Of a stretch of DNA of 64,000 nucleotides, positions 46,813-54,786 are shown piece after piece. The DNA is taken from positions 17,255-81,254 of IMG/VR virus record IMGVR_UViG_3300024999_000075. One strand, written 5' to 3'. How positions within the stretch are numbered: position 1 is the stretch's first letter; the number at the start of each line of letters is the position of its first letter. This stretch comes from a virus. The position numbers were made by a program, and so were the translations under genes. The notes beneath the pieces were generated by a model, which ran no database searches, was not told the DNA's origin, and saw only the letters and a list, made by a program, of their open reading frames with translations.

Positions 46813-47231
46813 ACCTCCTCCTCACATTTCGCCCGAGCCAAAGCTCTAGTAGCAGTGTATCCAATAGAATACAGAGCCACCGCCAATTCATCTGTGTCAA
46901 CATCCTCCACCTGATGTTTCAATAATTCACCTACCCCCTCACCACCAAAGTCCCACCAGATAATGTGAAGAATCTTTTGGTGGAATCTTTCCGGCAGTTT
47001 CATCACCATCGTCAACCAAAATTCCGCCGATCTACGTGATAGGTGGAGTACTTGAAACAATTCCTCCTCCATTACACCCCTACTAAACGCTGACACCCTA
47101 GCCATCTTCACATCTGAATCTTTATTCTCCTTGTTGGTTACGCTTACTCCTCTCTTCTCCCGTCTGGCTCTCTCCACCATGATGGCTTCCATTTCCATTC
47201 TCTCAAGTGTGCCTTGGATGTCAGTCAGCAT
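46809..47231 (-). CDS. Hypothetical helical protein (140 aa)
   Basis: N-terminal charged helix (MEMEAIMVERARREKRGVSV), middle LFQVLHLSRRSAEFWLTMVM and an acidic C-terminus. No known motif. Coupled by ATGA to the next gene. Confidence 0.55.
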   Translation of the reverse strand: MLTDIQGTLERMEMEAIMVERARREKRGVSVTNKENKDSDVKMARVSAFSRGVMEEELFQVLHLSRRSAEFWLTMVMKLPERFHQKILHIIWWDFGGEGVGELLKHQVEDVDTDELAVALYSIGYTATRALARAKCEEEV

Positions 47232-47418
47232 GGATATTCTCCCATTCTATCCAATGAACAATGTTATCTACATCTTTAACCAAAGCCCTTGACTTGGCTA
47301 TTGCTACTATAGATCCTTTTCTCTTTCTCTTTCTCTTCGTGTCGGCTAAGAACTTTACCTCCCTACCTAATAGATCTCCCACCCAATCGTGAATTATCTC
47401 ATCTGGTTTCATACTCAC
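47221..47418 (-). CDS. Small basic protein, possibly nucleic-acid binding (65 aa)
   Basis: GTG start overlapping the TS-like gene stop (GTGA). Contains a poly-basic run DTKRKRKRKGS followed by a beta segment IVAIAKSRALVKDVDNIVHW, resembling a small SH3-like or KOW-type layout. Function unknown. Confidence 0.5.
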   Translation of the reverse strand: MSMKPDEIIHDWVGDLLGREVKFLADTKRKRKRKGSIVAIAKSRALVKDVDNIVHWIEWENIHAD

Positions 47419-48140
47419 ACCCCATGAACTCCAATAAATTCATCTTTATCAGCCATAGCCTCTTCGCTGACTTGAATCTTATCCACATTCAGACAGTCAA
47501 CGATACTGAAGTACTGCTCGTACAAATGGAGACCATCACTGAAGGCTATAATGGGACCGTCATCAACCTGAAACTCCATATGTGACCACACATATTCCTT
47601 CAACATCTGAAGCCCCCCAAGGTTCTCTGGTAGGCCAGCGTAAAGATCCCACGACCTGAAGTAGACACACATTTGGAACTTACCGTTGACAACCTTAAAC
47701 GAAATGGATCTGAGGCAGGGAGGATCGGACAGGAAGGTGGTTGACACATCCCCAATACAGATGGTTGCTTGATTGGTGTTACCTTTGGAGTCGTTTAACA
47801 AAACAATTATCTGGTCAATCTGCTGAAGTATAAATTCTCCGTAGGTATAAATTTCGTTAGGCTCCTTCTCTCTCCCCACAATGTACCTCTGAAAATACTT
47901 CTCAATCTTCTCTTCAGAGGTTGGTGGTGGGATTCCTGGAGGAGTTATCGGAGCAAATGGTGTACTCCAGGGTGCCGTTACAACCCCTGTAAAATATGGT
48001 AATTGTTTTCTGATCTGTCCTACATAACTCCCACCTTTCACCAGGAAGTCTTCCCCCTTCTGGATACAAAGAGACATTGCTTCCCGCCATAGACAGTCTA
48101 TAGTTGGGACTATTACACAGTTGGTTTCTAAATTTATCAC
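47415..48140 (-). CDS. Thymidylate-synthase-like enzyme (dUMP methylase or hydroxymethylase)
   Basis: Protein of 241 aa, GTG start with GGGAGGG upstream. Residues 139-200 carry the TS core: DPPCLRS with the nucleophile Cys142, then VYFRSWDLYAGLPENLGGL (RS-x-D 162-165, N173 in the pyrimidine-selecting position) and FSDGLHLYEQ in place of the usual HIY. The PPCLRS form and short length resemble archaeal-type ThyA more than bacterial ThyA. Asn173 suggests a dUMP substrate. It may make dTMP or a 5-substituted dUMP for modified DNA. Confidence 0.7.
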   Translation of the reverse strand: MINLETNCVIVPTIDCLWREAMSLCIQKGEDFLVKGGSYVGQIRKQLPYFTGVVTAPWSTPFAPITPPGIPPPTSEEKIEKYFQRYIVGREKEPNEIYTYGEFILQQIDQIIVLLNDSKGNTNQATICIGDVSTTFLSDPPCLRSISFKVVNGKFQMCVYFRSWDLYAGLPENLGGLQMLKEYVWSHMEFQVDDGPIIAFSDGLHLYEQYFSIVDCLNVDKIQVSEEAMADKDEFIGVHGV

Positions 48141-48154
48141 GACACCCTCCCTAA

Positions 48155-48189
48155 AGAGGCTCCCATCTCTAGGAGCCCCTCCATTAAAT
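48155..48189 (-). terminator. Weak hairpin before the TS-like gene
   Basis: Minus strand GGGGCTCC/GGAGCCTC (8 bp, one G-U) with an 8-nt loop, followed by only TTT. It may be a leaky terminator or may modulate translation of the GTG-started enzyme just downstream. Confidence 0.35.
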
Positions 48190-48279
48190 TTATTTCCAAG
48201 ATGGAAACTTATTACGCCATTTCCTAGCTGTCCACCCTATAAATATTCCGACTGCCAAAGCAATTAAATCTCCAATCAT
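48190..48279 (-). CDS. 29-aa single-span membrane peptide
   Basis: MIGDLIALAVGIFIGWTARKW then a basic end: one hydrophobic helix and positive residues. Its ATG overlaps the stop of the solute-binding protein gene (ATGA), which argues that it is translated. Confidence 0.45.
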   Translation of the reverse strand: MIGDLIALAVGIFIGWTARKWRNKFPSWK

Positions 48280-49097
48280 TTCAACAGAGTCTCCCTATAG
48301 TTCAAGACCAAGTTGGAAAGCTTCTCCAGCAGCTTAGGGTCAGCTTCTGACCGTGCTACTACCACAGCGTCAACATAAATCGTCTTTACTTTGTCGGCAA
48401 AGAATCCCTTCTCCACCTGTAAGTTATCAAAACGATACACAGGTTTCCCAGTTGGCTTGTAGACATCGTTGAGATCACTATCACTGATACTAATCATCTT
48501 CAAACTTTTGTTTTTCATAACAGTCTGAAGCAAGTCATTATTGGCATCCGGTCGGGCTACCCACATAACAGCGTCAAGGCCAGAGTCAGGAGATGAAGCA
48601 AGTTTACCAAGCGCTCTGTTCCCGCTGGTGAAAGACACCGCAGCTTCCTTATAACCAGGCTCCAACTGCCGCATGTAATCCCAAGTCACTACTGATCCTG
48701 TACCTTGTTCACCAATGGCAATAGTGGCTCCCTTCTTCTGAAGATCGTTCTCACTCTTAACTTTCCCGTTCTTGTTCACTGCTGCGTAGACACACTCCTC
48801 ATAGAGTGGGCCTATAACTTCCACTGTCTGAACAGCACTAGGATTCTGAGACATGTAGAAAGCCAAGGCATCCATCTGAACCAAAGCTATATCCGCCTCA
48901 CCCTTGACCAGACGATCCAAGTTTTCTACTGAGCCTTTTGATTCCATTACCTTATCCTTACTCATCCCAAGGCCGGAGGCAATGTTATGGCCTACCTTGA
49001 AATACGTTCCTGTTGACTTTCCTGTGGAAATCCCCTCAGCGTTAGCCAACGAACACATCAACATCCCAACTGCTACCAGACCAATAATTCTTTTCAT
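48276..49097 (-). CDS. TAXI-family periplasmic solute-binding protein
   Basis: Protein of 273 aa with a Sec signal peptide (MKRIIGLVAVGMLMCSLANA). The mature protein opens ISTGKSTGTYFKVGHNIA, then ESKGSVENLDRLVKGEADIALVQ and IGPLYEECVYAAV ... ATIAIGEQGTGS, all hallmarks of TAXI-type TRAP solute receptors. In bacteria these deliver substrates to DctM/DctQ permeases; no permease is present here. A phage copy may redirect uptake by a host transporter or bind a periplasmic signal. Length is slightly short of the usual 310-330 aa. Good candidate for host-derived gene. Confidence 0.85.
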   Translation of the reverse strand: MKRIIGLVAVGMLMCSLANAEGISTGKSTGTYFKVGHNIASGLGMSKDKVMESKGSVENLDRLVKGEADIALVQMDALAFYMSQNPSAVQTVEVIGPLYEECVYAAVNKNGKVKSENDLQKKGATIAIGEQGTGSVVTWDYMRQLEPGYKEAAVSFTSGNRALGKLASSPDSGLDAVMWVARPDANNDLLQTVMKNKSLKMISISDSDLNDVYKPTGKPVYRFDNLQVEKGFFADKVKTIYVDAVVVARSEADPKLLEKLSNLVLNYRETLLK

Positions 49098-49115
49098 TCT
49101 CCAGCTCTCCCTAAA

Positions 49116-49367
49116 TTAATGTTTAACTACACCTGGAAGACAATCTTCCACTACCTCATTTAACAACGTCACTTCCAATGCTGTCATTGTCAGAGCGAAG
49201 GTAGACACTATTCGCCCACCCTCAATCAAATTATAATTGATACATGCTCTCTCAAGATCCTGCTGACACATCCTCACTGCTTGCTGAACTACATCTGGCA
49301 TAGTTAGCAGGGTAGACTTCATTTTTGTTAAGGACTTCAAAGCTTCAATCTTCTGTTCTTGGGTCAT
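49116..49367 (-). CDS. Hypothetical helical protein (83 aa)
   Basis: MTQEQKIEALKSLTKMKSTL start, then CQQDLERACINYNLIEGGR. Located immediately before the solute-binding protein gene in the same operon. No family recognised. Confidence 0.55.
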   Translation of the reverse strand: MTQEQKIEALKSLTKMKSTLLTMPDVVQQAVRMCQQDLERACINYNLIEGGRIVSTFALTMTALEVTLLNEVVEDCLPGVVKH

Positions 49368-49494
49368 CTTCGTGCTCCTTTAGTCCACATTCGTAAGCAA
49401 ATTCTATCTTCTCATCCTCTCCTAAGTCAGGCCACTGGTTCCACTCATCAGCTCTTCCGTTCCACAGGTCTACAATGTCTTGATAGATGGTCAT
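49345..49494 (-). CDS. Small acidic protein (49 aa)
   Basis: Contains VDLWNGRADEWNQWPDLGED and ECGLKEHEDD; GGAGAAACC precedes the ATG. It overlaps the 83-aa gene by 23 bp and the upstream gene by ATGA. Confidence 0.55.
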   Translation of the reverse strand: MTIYQDIVDLWNGRADEWNQWPDLGEDEKIEFAYECGLKEHEDDPRTED

Positions 49495-50144
49495 GGTTTC
49501 TCCTCAATATCTGGGGCTTCCAGCAGCCCCTGCTCTAAAGCATTGACTAAAGCATTTGAGCCTAGGGCATGGATTTTATGAGAGAAGAAAGCTTCAATCT
49601 CTCCTTTGGCTTCTATGATAGACTTCTCGGTCTGCTTATTAAATGAATCCAAAACAAACTTCAAGTTGGAAGTGATCTCCTGGTTGACTCGGTACAACTC
49701 TGCGGCTATTTCATTCCTCTCTGCCTTACTTATTGTCCCCGGTGCTCTCAACCTAGTCTTGGCTTGTTTAGCTGCTTTAGCAGCTGAGTCTAATAACACA
49801 TTGAGTCTGTCCTGAAACTCTGTACTGAGTTTGTCCCTCACATCGTCAAAAGGACATGACTCCATTGCCTTGCCACCTACAGCGTGGATAGTTACTGGAA
49901 CACCATCTGTGTTCATGTTAGTTATAGCCTCAACAAACTGAGTATAAGACATATAGACTTCCACGATCTGGTTTCTGGAGTGGTACCAATTCCTACTAAG
50001 ATCCCTCCGGAGTGAGGCTGTATTCACTCTCAAGGCTACGAAATTGTTGTGGGTTATAGATGAGCCAAATAGGTTCACCCTACCGGATACTCTACTGAGG
50101 GAAAGCATCCCATAGCTCTCATGTTCTTGATCCTTGTCTTCCAC
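49491..50144 (-). CDS. Conserved phage protein with C-terminal coiled coil (217 aa)
   Basis: GTG start with AAGGAGACACAA. The N-terminal half is beta (GMLSLSRVSGRVNLFGSSIT, FVALRVNTASLRRDL, EVYMSYTQFVEAITN), and the C-terminal half is helical (LLDSAAKAAKQAKTRLRAPG, FVLDSFNKQTEKSIIEAKGE). It looks like a phage protein seen in several large phages; function not known. Confidence 0.55.
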   Translation of the reverse strand: MEDKDQEHESYGMLSLSRVSGRVNLFGSSITHNNFVALRVNTASLRRDLSRNWYHSRNQIVEVYMSYTQFVEAITNMNTDGVPVTIHAVGGKAMESCPFDDVRDKLSTEFQDRLNVLLDSAAKAAKQAKTRLRAPGTISKAERNEIAAELYRVNQEITSNLKFVLDSFNKQTEKSIIEAKGEIEAFFSHKIHALGSNALVNALEQGLLEAPDIEEKP

Positions 50145-50321
50145 TTGTGTCTCCTTATAAAGGTTTATAGTCCAACCTTACACAAAATTATTAAGCTAGG
50201 CAATAGCCAAAAGTTTTTTGTTGTTAAATTTTTCCAGTGTGTTAAGCTGTGTATGTCTCCTTCATGGGTCCTCCTCCCCGCCTGCCGCCATGGTCCTCCT
50301 CCCATGGCGGCAGTGTTGTTT
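50145..50321. other. 177-bp intergenic region with a GC-rich hairpin
   Basis: No convincing gene. It holds a perfect 12-bp inverted repeat CTGCCGCCATGG/CCATGGCGGCAG (50282-50293, 50302-50313) whose 8-nt loop reads GAGGAGGA on the minus strand; a second GGGGAGGAGGACC follows. No T-tract on the minus strand, so not a simple terminator for the leftward operon. A promoter for the 217-aa gene may lie at about 50165-50215 but no good match is seen. Confidence 0.6.
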
Positions 50322-50528
50322 TCATCTCATTAAAGCTCCAGTACATGTGTTCTCAAACTCCTCCCTGAGTCTACGGTAAGCTTTAGCTTTATCAAGAGCA
50401 TCCGAAATTATTTCATCCATCCTGTCTGGATCATGTCCAGGATATCTCTGCTCTTGTGCAGCTGTCCTTAATTCTTTGTAAACAAGATTTGATAATCCTT
50501 TCAACACCCGTCTCTCATCATTTTCCAC
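50322..50528 (-). CDS. Hypothetical helical protein (68 aa)
   Basis: MENDERRVLKGLSNLVYKEL, DRMDEIISDALDKAKAYRRL; fully helical and charged. It overlaps the upstream gene by 11 bp and is the last gene before the hairpin-containing gap. Confidence 0.55.
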   Translation of the reverse strand: MENDERRVLKGLSNLVYKELRTAAQEQRYPGHDPDRMDEIISDALDKAKAYRRLREEFENTCTGALMR

Positions 50529-50745
50529 AGCTTAACACCTCCTTCTGCCTGTGAGTCCCGTACTTCATCACATAATCCACTACCTCAGCCTCATCAATCC
50601 CCAGCGAATTGTGAGTATTAGGTAAGTTACCGTTGGTTTGGATGGAGAAGCCTCTTGATCTTGGTACTGAGATTACAACTATCCTGTTGCCGTTTACATC
50701 CCACTTCTTTTTCATTGTGATTGGTAAGCCCTTGTAATGTAACAT
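50518..50745 (-). CDS. Hypothetical protein (75 aa)
   Basis: ATG at 50745 preceded by GAGGTGAG; a longer TTG start is less likely. Basic beta segment (ITMKKKWDVNGNRIVVISV), then helix EAEVVDYVMKYGTHRQKEV. Confidence 0.55.
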   Translation of the reverse strand: MLHYKGLPITMKKKWDVNGNRIVVISVPRSRGFSIQTNGNLPNTHNSLGIDEAEVVDYVMKYGTHRQKEVLSCGK

Positions 50746-50750
50746 GTTTC

Positions 50751-51176
50751 TCACCTCACCAACCAAGTTTCGCCGTCAAACTCAACGGCAGTATAGTCCA
50801 TTTGGACATCACTAGCTGTAGCCTTCCAGTCCACCACAATCCAACTAGGAATATTCCCAACTACATCATCAGCCATTTCCTTAACGTACTCCTGAAAATC
50901 ATCTTCCAAAATGAGAGTACAATCATCCTCAATACAAGTGAACAATTGTTTCAAATCATCAAACCGCTCTTGATTGTCTCCCTTCCAATCGTCAATCTCC
51001 TCAGCTTTTTCTTTGACTCTGAGTTCCATCTCCTCAACATCTTCATCAGAAGAATCAACTCTCATCTCAGCTAACTCATCAACAAGATCCTCCCATTCAC
51101 TAGTCAAAGTGGTGAGATCGTCTTCAAGCTCATCAAGTTCTTTCTGTAAGTCACGACTGTCAAGTGTTCTGATCAT
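50751..51176 (-). CDS. Acidic coiled-coil protein (141 aa)
   Basis: Residues 1-65 are an acidic coiled coil (LQKELDELEDDLTTLTSEWE, SSDEDVEEMELRVKEKAEEI), followed by an acidic domain ending MDYTAVEFDGETWLVR. Strong net negative charge. It might mimic DNA or act as a chaperone, but nothing specific supports either. Confidence 0.55.
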   Translation of the reverse strand: MIRTLDSRDLQKELDELEDDLTTLTSEWEDLVDELAEMRVDSSDEDVEEMELRVKEKAEEIDDWKGDNQERFDDLKQLFTCIEDDCTLILEDDFQEYVKEMADDVVGNIPSWIVVDWKATASDVQMDYTAVEFDGETWLVR

Positions 51177-51529
51177 TTGTTGTCCCCTTCAGCTAATTTC
51201 CTAATGAAATTCTTCACCATATCATAGGATTCCTTACTAATTTTATATGTTATTCTGTCCCATGTTATTAGCCTAATATTGTCTTCTTCCCAAACGACTG
51301 CAATCCTTTCTGGCTTTGAGCACAAATCTGTTGGTTCTACCGTCCAGACTTTACTAATTCTTTGATCATTATCAGGTAAATCCTCCAAATTACCCTCAAT
51401 AGCTGGCATACCAAAAAACTCAATTGAATTTACCTTCTTATACAAATTGCCATGAGTAGTATTTAACATAATCCACCACTTACAGCCGTCCTTCAACTGG
51501 ACCATCATACCTGTTCTCAAATCGGACAT
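51173..51529 (-). CDS. Hypothetical protein (118 aa)
   Basis: ATG at 51529 chosen because the AAAGGAG site lies in the end of the upstream gene. Beta-rich (RTGMMVQLKDGCKWWIMLNT, ERIAVVWEEDNIRLITWDR). Unknown. Confidence 0.5.
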   Translation of the reverse strand: MSDLRTGMMVQLKDGCKWWIMLNTTHGNLYKKVNSIEFFGMPAIEGNLEDLPDNDQRISKVWTVEPTDLCSKPERIAVVWEEDNIRLITWDRITYKISKESYDMVKNFIRKLAEGDNK

Positions 51530-51530
51530 T

Positions 51531-51890
51531 TCATTTGTTTTCTCCTTTACTAAGTATCCATTCGCCATCTTTGTCTAATTCAAATACCACCTTACCATTT
51601 ACCCATACTGTTACAGCTGACTTAAATTCAAGTGCTGCCAATATATTGTCATGCCCAGTTGAATAACCATTGTCACTAACTGTCCATATATTTACCGGAT
51701 CTTCTCTACTCATATCCTCATCTCGACTGTAAACATTGGCCACATCACTGAAGCTACGCTCTGCCTCATCAATATCTAATCCCTCAGCAGACTTCAGGTA
51801 TTCATTCACTAAAGCACTAAAATCAATATAGAATTCGTTCCTTAACACCCACAAAGCTATAGATTTCAGCTCCTCGTCAAGAGTTTTCAT
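51531..51890 (-). CDS. Hypothetical protein (119 aa)
   Basis: Helical N-terminal half (LDEELKSIALWVLRNEFYID, VNEYLKSAEGLDIDEAERSF) and beta C-terminus (SAVTVWVNGKVVFELDKDG). No recognised family. Confidence 0.5.
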   Translation of the reverse strand: MKTLDEELKSIALWVLRNEFYIDFSALVNEYLKSAEGLDIDEAERSFSDVANVYSRDEDMSREDPVNIWTVSDNGYSTGHDNILAALEFKSAVTVWVNGKVVFELDKDGEWILSKGENK

Positions 51891-51894
51891 TTCA

Positions 51895-52506
51895 TCATCT
51901 CCTTGTGCTTTTAAACGAATTCCTCAGCTCCTCTTGAGCATACCCTAGCCCATAGAAACCCCAACACTCATCCCTACCATCTTCATCCAGCTCCCACTCA
52001 CCGTCAACCTTAGAGTAAGTCCAGATACATACGCCCCAAACATCACCTTCACACCAAGCTGAATACTCATTCATCACACCCTTGGCGTACTTAGCTGGAT
52101 CAGTAACATCTTCAGGAGCTATGTAGTAGCCAGCAGCATCTTCAATCTCGGTGATCTTGTCGGTCTTGGTATCCTTAACTGTCAAGGCTGTGTCATCAGC
52201 TGAATAGCCTTGGTATCTAGAATATATAAGTACTACCCTTCCTGGATTAGCTCTGACAATCCTCTTAAACTCATCAACATCTGGTCTGCTCTGAGAGTGG
52301 ATGTAATCACTGTCAAACTGGTAGAACTCACCCACATCAAACTCCACCAGTGGGTCACTTGGACACTCATCCCTGTCAAGACAACCCAGAATGGCTTTGT
52401 CTCCTTTAACATGAAGGAGAACTGAATCTTCATCCATAGCGAATGGGATGGGGAAAGACTCTTCACCATCTTCGTAGTAGTGGTAAGTATGTGATTTAAT
52501 TCCCAT
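51895..52506 (-). CDS. Hypothetical acidic phage protein (203 aa)
   Basis: Begins MGIKSHTYHYYEDGEES. Rich in Asp/Glu/Tyr, with LGCLDRDECPSD, YSRYQGYSADDTALTVKDTK and an end DEDGRDECWGFYGLGYAQEE. Resembles unassigned proteins of large phages. It overlaps the Cys-rich gene upstream by 11 bp. Confidence 0.5.
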   Translation of the reverse strand: MGIKSHTYHYYEDGEESFPIPFAMDEDSVLLHVKGDKAILGCLDRDECPSDPLVEFDVGEFYQFDSDYIHSQSRPDVDEFKRIVRANPGRVVLIYSRYQGYSADDTALTVKDTKTDKITEIEDAAGYYIAPEDVTDPAKYAKGVMNEYSAWCEGDVWGVCIWTYSKVDGEWELDEDGRDECWGFYGLGYAQEELRNSFKSTRR

Positions 52507-52690
52507 AACTTGTCCTCTCGTAGTAAATTTTTCTGGCTGGATGAGGTGGAGCTGTTGGTTTCGACCGAGGAATCCTTAACCTACACTCACATGGTAAGTC
52601 ATCGTGGAGGATACACTTTTTGAGACTGAGGAAACCTTTACGCTGGGTACATTTATTATTTTTGGTGTGGTAGATGCAGTCAATCCTCAT
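52496..52690 (-). CDS. Small Cys-rich protein (64 aa), putative zinc binding
   Basis: ATG at 52690 with AGGAGACC upstream. Cys at CIYH, KCTQ, KKCILHDDLPCEC give five to six potential metal ligands; the C-terminus is basic and Pro-rich. A longer in-frame start would overlap the upstream gene by 77 bp. Confidence 0.55.
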   Translation of the reverse strand: MRIDCIYHTKNNKCTQRKGFLSLKKCILHDDLPCECRLRIPRSKPTAPPHPARKIYYERTSYGN

Positions 52691-52700
52691 TGTTGGTCTC

Positions 52701-53810
52701 CTATATTTCCCTGGCCAATTCTTCAACTTCACTATCCCACAAGCCAACATAAACCAGCTTCTGGTAAGTATCAACACAAGCTTTAGCTACTCTTCTGACT
52801 TCCTTGAGGTCCTCATAGCCAAGCTCATCAATCAAGTAGTCTTGAGCCAGTTCATACCCATCTTTTCCCACATAAGCATCACGTAAAACACAACCTAAAG
52901 CATCCTCAGCGGTAGCACCAGAAGGGCCGCAGAAGTAAGGGAAAGAATACTTACCGATCTTAAGCTTGTAATGACTTCTACCAGACACTTCTTTGTCTGG
53001 TCTAACATATTCAAGCTTGGCTCCGCACTTCTCGACCAGCTGCTGGATAATAGTCTTCTCCGTGAATGGAACTTCAACCCAACTCTGAATCTCCTCAATA
53101 ACTTCTGGTGGCAACTCTTCCTTCGGCCATTTTGATCCATACTTATAAGCTACACCGTCAACCAAGTAATCGGGATCTCTCAGTCTCCCTAGCTTCTCCA
53201 ATTCACTACACACAAAATCATAATGGCTTGGAGTATCGTGAGTCTTCATCCTAACTGTATTGAGGAGCTTGTTACTGATAGTGAGCTTATTATCTGAGTA
53301 GTCCACACCTGTTGCTAATCTATCCACTTTCCAATAGGGAACCAATACAAACCAAGTGAGCTTGTTATCCTTTAGGTTCATACCTTTTACCAGAGATAAG
53401 ATTTTCTTGTAGTTGTAATCAATCTTCTCTCTGTCATCAGTCTTACACTTATCAGCTATGATCCTTTTGAGCTGTCGCTCAGCGTCATAAATTGTAGAGT
53501 TATGTTCTCTAACCTCTCCTTTTCTCTTTTCATAGGCTGGACCTATCAAGTTATCAATCAACTCCTCTTGCTTAGGCGAGCCAGCCTTCATGTCATTGAG
53601 GTGATACTTCTTCCAGACCCGGTGGATCATAAACATCTGCTCGTGTTCGGGAAAATACTCAAGCAATTCATCTAACATCTGGCCACCCTGTTCATGGTCA
53701 GTCCCAGCTCTGTTCATACAAAATCCACTGGCTGAAAATTTTCCCTTGTCAAGCTTCCATTCTATAAAACAGTTGAGACCCTCACTATTTTTACCAAGAT
53801 ATGATTTCAT
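52701..53810 (-). CDS. Conserved unknown phage protein (369 aa)
   Basis: Contains RAGTDHEQGGQMLDELLEYF and MIHRVWKKYHLNDMKAGSPKQEELID, motifs shared by an unassigned phage/plasmid family that accompanies small metabolic genes. The C-terminal part (KYSFPYFCGPSGATAEDALGC) is a separate domain. No enzyme motif is clear. Confidence 0.55.
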   Translation of the reverse strand: MKSYLGKNSEGLNCFIEWKLDKGKFSASGFCMNRAGTDHEQGGQMLDELLEYFPEHEQMFMIHRVWKKYHLNDMKAGSPKQEELIDNLIGPAYEKRKGEVREHNSTIYDAERQLKRIIADKCKTDDREKIDYNYKKILSLVKGMNLKDNKLTWFVLVPYWKVDRLATGVDYSDNKLTISNKLLNTVRMKTHDTPSHYDFVCSELEKLGRLRDPDYLVDGVAYKYGSKWPKEELPPEVIEEIQSWVEVPFTEKTIIQQLVEKCGAKLEYVRPDKEVSGRSHYKLKIGKYSFPYFCGPSGATAEDALGCVLRDAYVGKDGYELAQDYLIDELGYEDLKEVRRVAKACVDTYQKLVYVGLWDSEVEELAREI

Positions 53811-54064
53811 ATATTTCTCCTCAAGAATTCCTCTGGATTATCTTCTCCTGTCTCATCATCATACCAGTCACACCACTCACCCTCTTCATCAAGCATTAAA
53901 AGACCACCATTGTTACAGTAGTCCGGCTTGATCTTGTTATTGAATTGAAACATATCATACCTAGCCAACACATTCATAATCTTCACACCTTCTTCCACAG
54001 ACTCTACATCCACTAAAAAAGGTTTCATTGGTACCTGCGGTATCCACCAAACTCTAAGTCTCAT
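53807..54064 (-). CDS. Widespread small phage protein (85 aa; sometimes labelled superinfection exclusion)
   Basis: RLRVWWIPQVPMKPFLVDVES and NNKIKPDYCNNGGLLMLDEE match a small protein found in many phages and annotated in some as superinfection exclusion, for which I know no firm evidence. No signal peptide or membrane segment, which argues against a membrane exclusion role. Confidence 0.6.
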   Translation of the reverse strand: MRLRVWWIPQVPMKPFLVDVESVEEGVKIMNVLARYDMFQFNNKIKPDYCNNGGLLMLDEEGEWCDWYDDETGEDNPEEFLRRNI

Positions 54065-54291
54065 TATTTGTCTCCTTCATTTATGACTTCACACAAGCCA
54101 GAATACCACCAACCTCCACCAATCAAAACCATATCACCCCGAACCTTCTTCACAACCCCAGTCCAGATCCCACCGTGACCGGTGTGTCTCACATACTTAC
54201 CATCTACCAACTGATCCGGAGTATAGGCACACTCCCCATTCATATTACGCCGTAGATCTCCCCGGATAGCAACCACATCTCCTGGTTTCAT
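54064..54291 (-). CDS. Small beta-barrel-like protein (75 aa)
   Basis: MKPGDVVAIRGDLRR start and WTGVVKKVRGDMVLIGGGWW: the GD-V-V ... VxxVxGDxVLI pattern of SH3/KOW-like small barrels. Perhaps a nucleic-acid or protein binder. Stop and start are both embedded in overlaps. Confidence 0.5.
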   Translation of the reverse strand: MKPGDVVAIRGDLRRNMNGECAYTPDQLVDGKYVRHTGHGGIWTGVVKKVRGDMVLIGGGWWYSGLCEVINEGDK

Positions 54292-54550
54292 ATGTTTCTC
54301 CCCATTACCCTCTTTATTGTTTGTAACTCAGTGTGGCCTCCAAATCCTTCCTTAAGACTAAGTTGAAGGCGTGAAATCTCAACCTTTGCTCTACTTTTAA
54401 TCTCATCCAGTAATTCTCCATCTCGTATAAGCTTCAACTGATCGGGAGAACAACATGGCTCAACCACCCAGCAGGTTCATTACTGCCTGGGCTGATCAAT
54501 CGGTGTTCAGCTTCCATTGGTTGTCCACAGATTCTGCATATGATGTTCAT
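54288..54550 (-). pseudogene. Zinc-finger protein gene with an apparent single-base frameshift
   Basis: The ATG at 54550 opens CRICGQPMEAEHRL...GSNEPAGW, which then runs to a stop at 54434 in that frame. Shifting by one base within GCTGGGTGGTTGAG gives EPCCSPDQLKLIRDGELLDE and reads to 54288. Both ends keep ATGA overlaps with their neighbours, so an intact 87-aa gene with CxxC...CC zinc ligands seems to have lost one base. Sequencing error in a GGG run is possible. Confidence 0.65.
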
Positions 54551-54786
54551 AGCTTACCGATCTCCTTTAGTATAGCTTGGAAGTCAGCGAGAGCCAGCTT
54601 CAACTTAAGAGTGTCAACGATAACAGCATTGTCCGTCACTGTTGAGGGGTATGAGCCACGACCCTTAACTCCATGTTGACAATCATCTCTGGTGGCTTGC
54701 CTACCATCAAGCACAGATTTCAGTTGGTAGTATCTTTCTGCCATAGCAGTCATGTATTCTTGTTGTTTCTTTTTCATTATCATCAT
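54547..54786 (-). CDS. Hypothetical protein (79 aa)
   Basis: Basic N-terminus with four clustered Met/Lys (MMIMKKKQQEYM), then helix AERYYQLKSVLDGRQATRDD and a C-terminal helix LADFQAILKEIG. ATGA coupled on both sides. Confidence 0.5.
   Translation of the reverse strand: MMIMKKKQQEYMTAMAERYYQLKSVLDGRQATRDDCQHGVKGRGSYPSTVTDNAVIVDTLKLKLALADFQAILKEIGKL

Noticed and set aside
50121-50333. Plus-strand 70-aa frame across the 50.2 kb gap
   Set aside because: Opposite to operon direction, no ribosome site, low-complexity product; the gap is better explained as intergenic.
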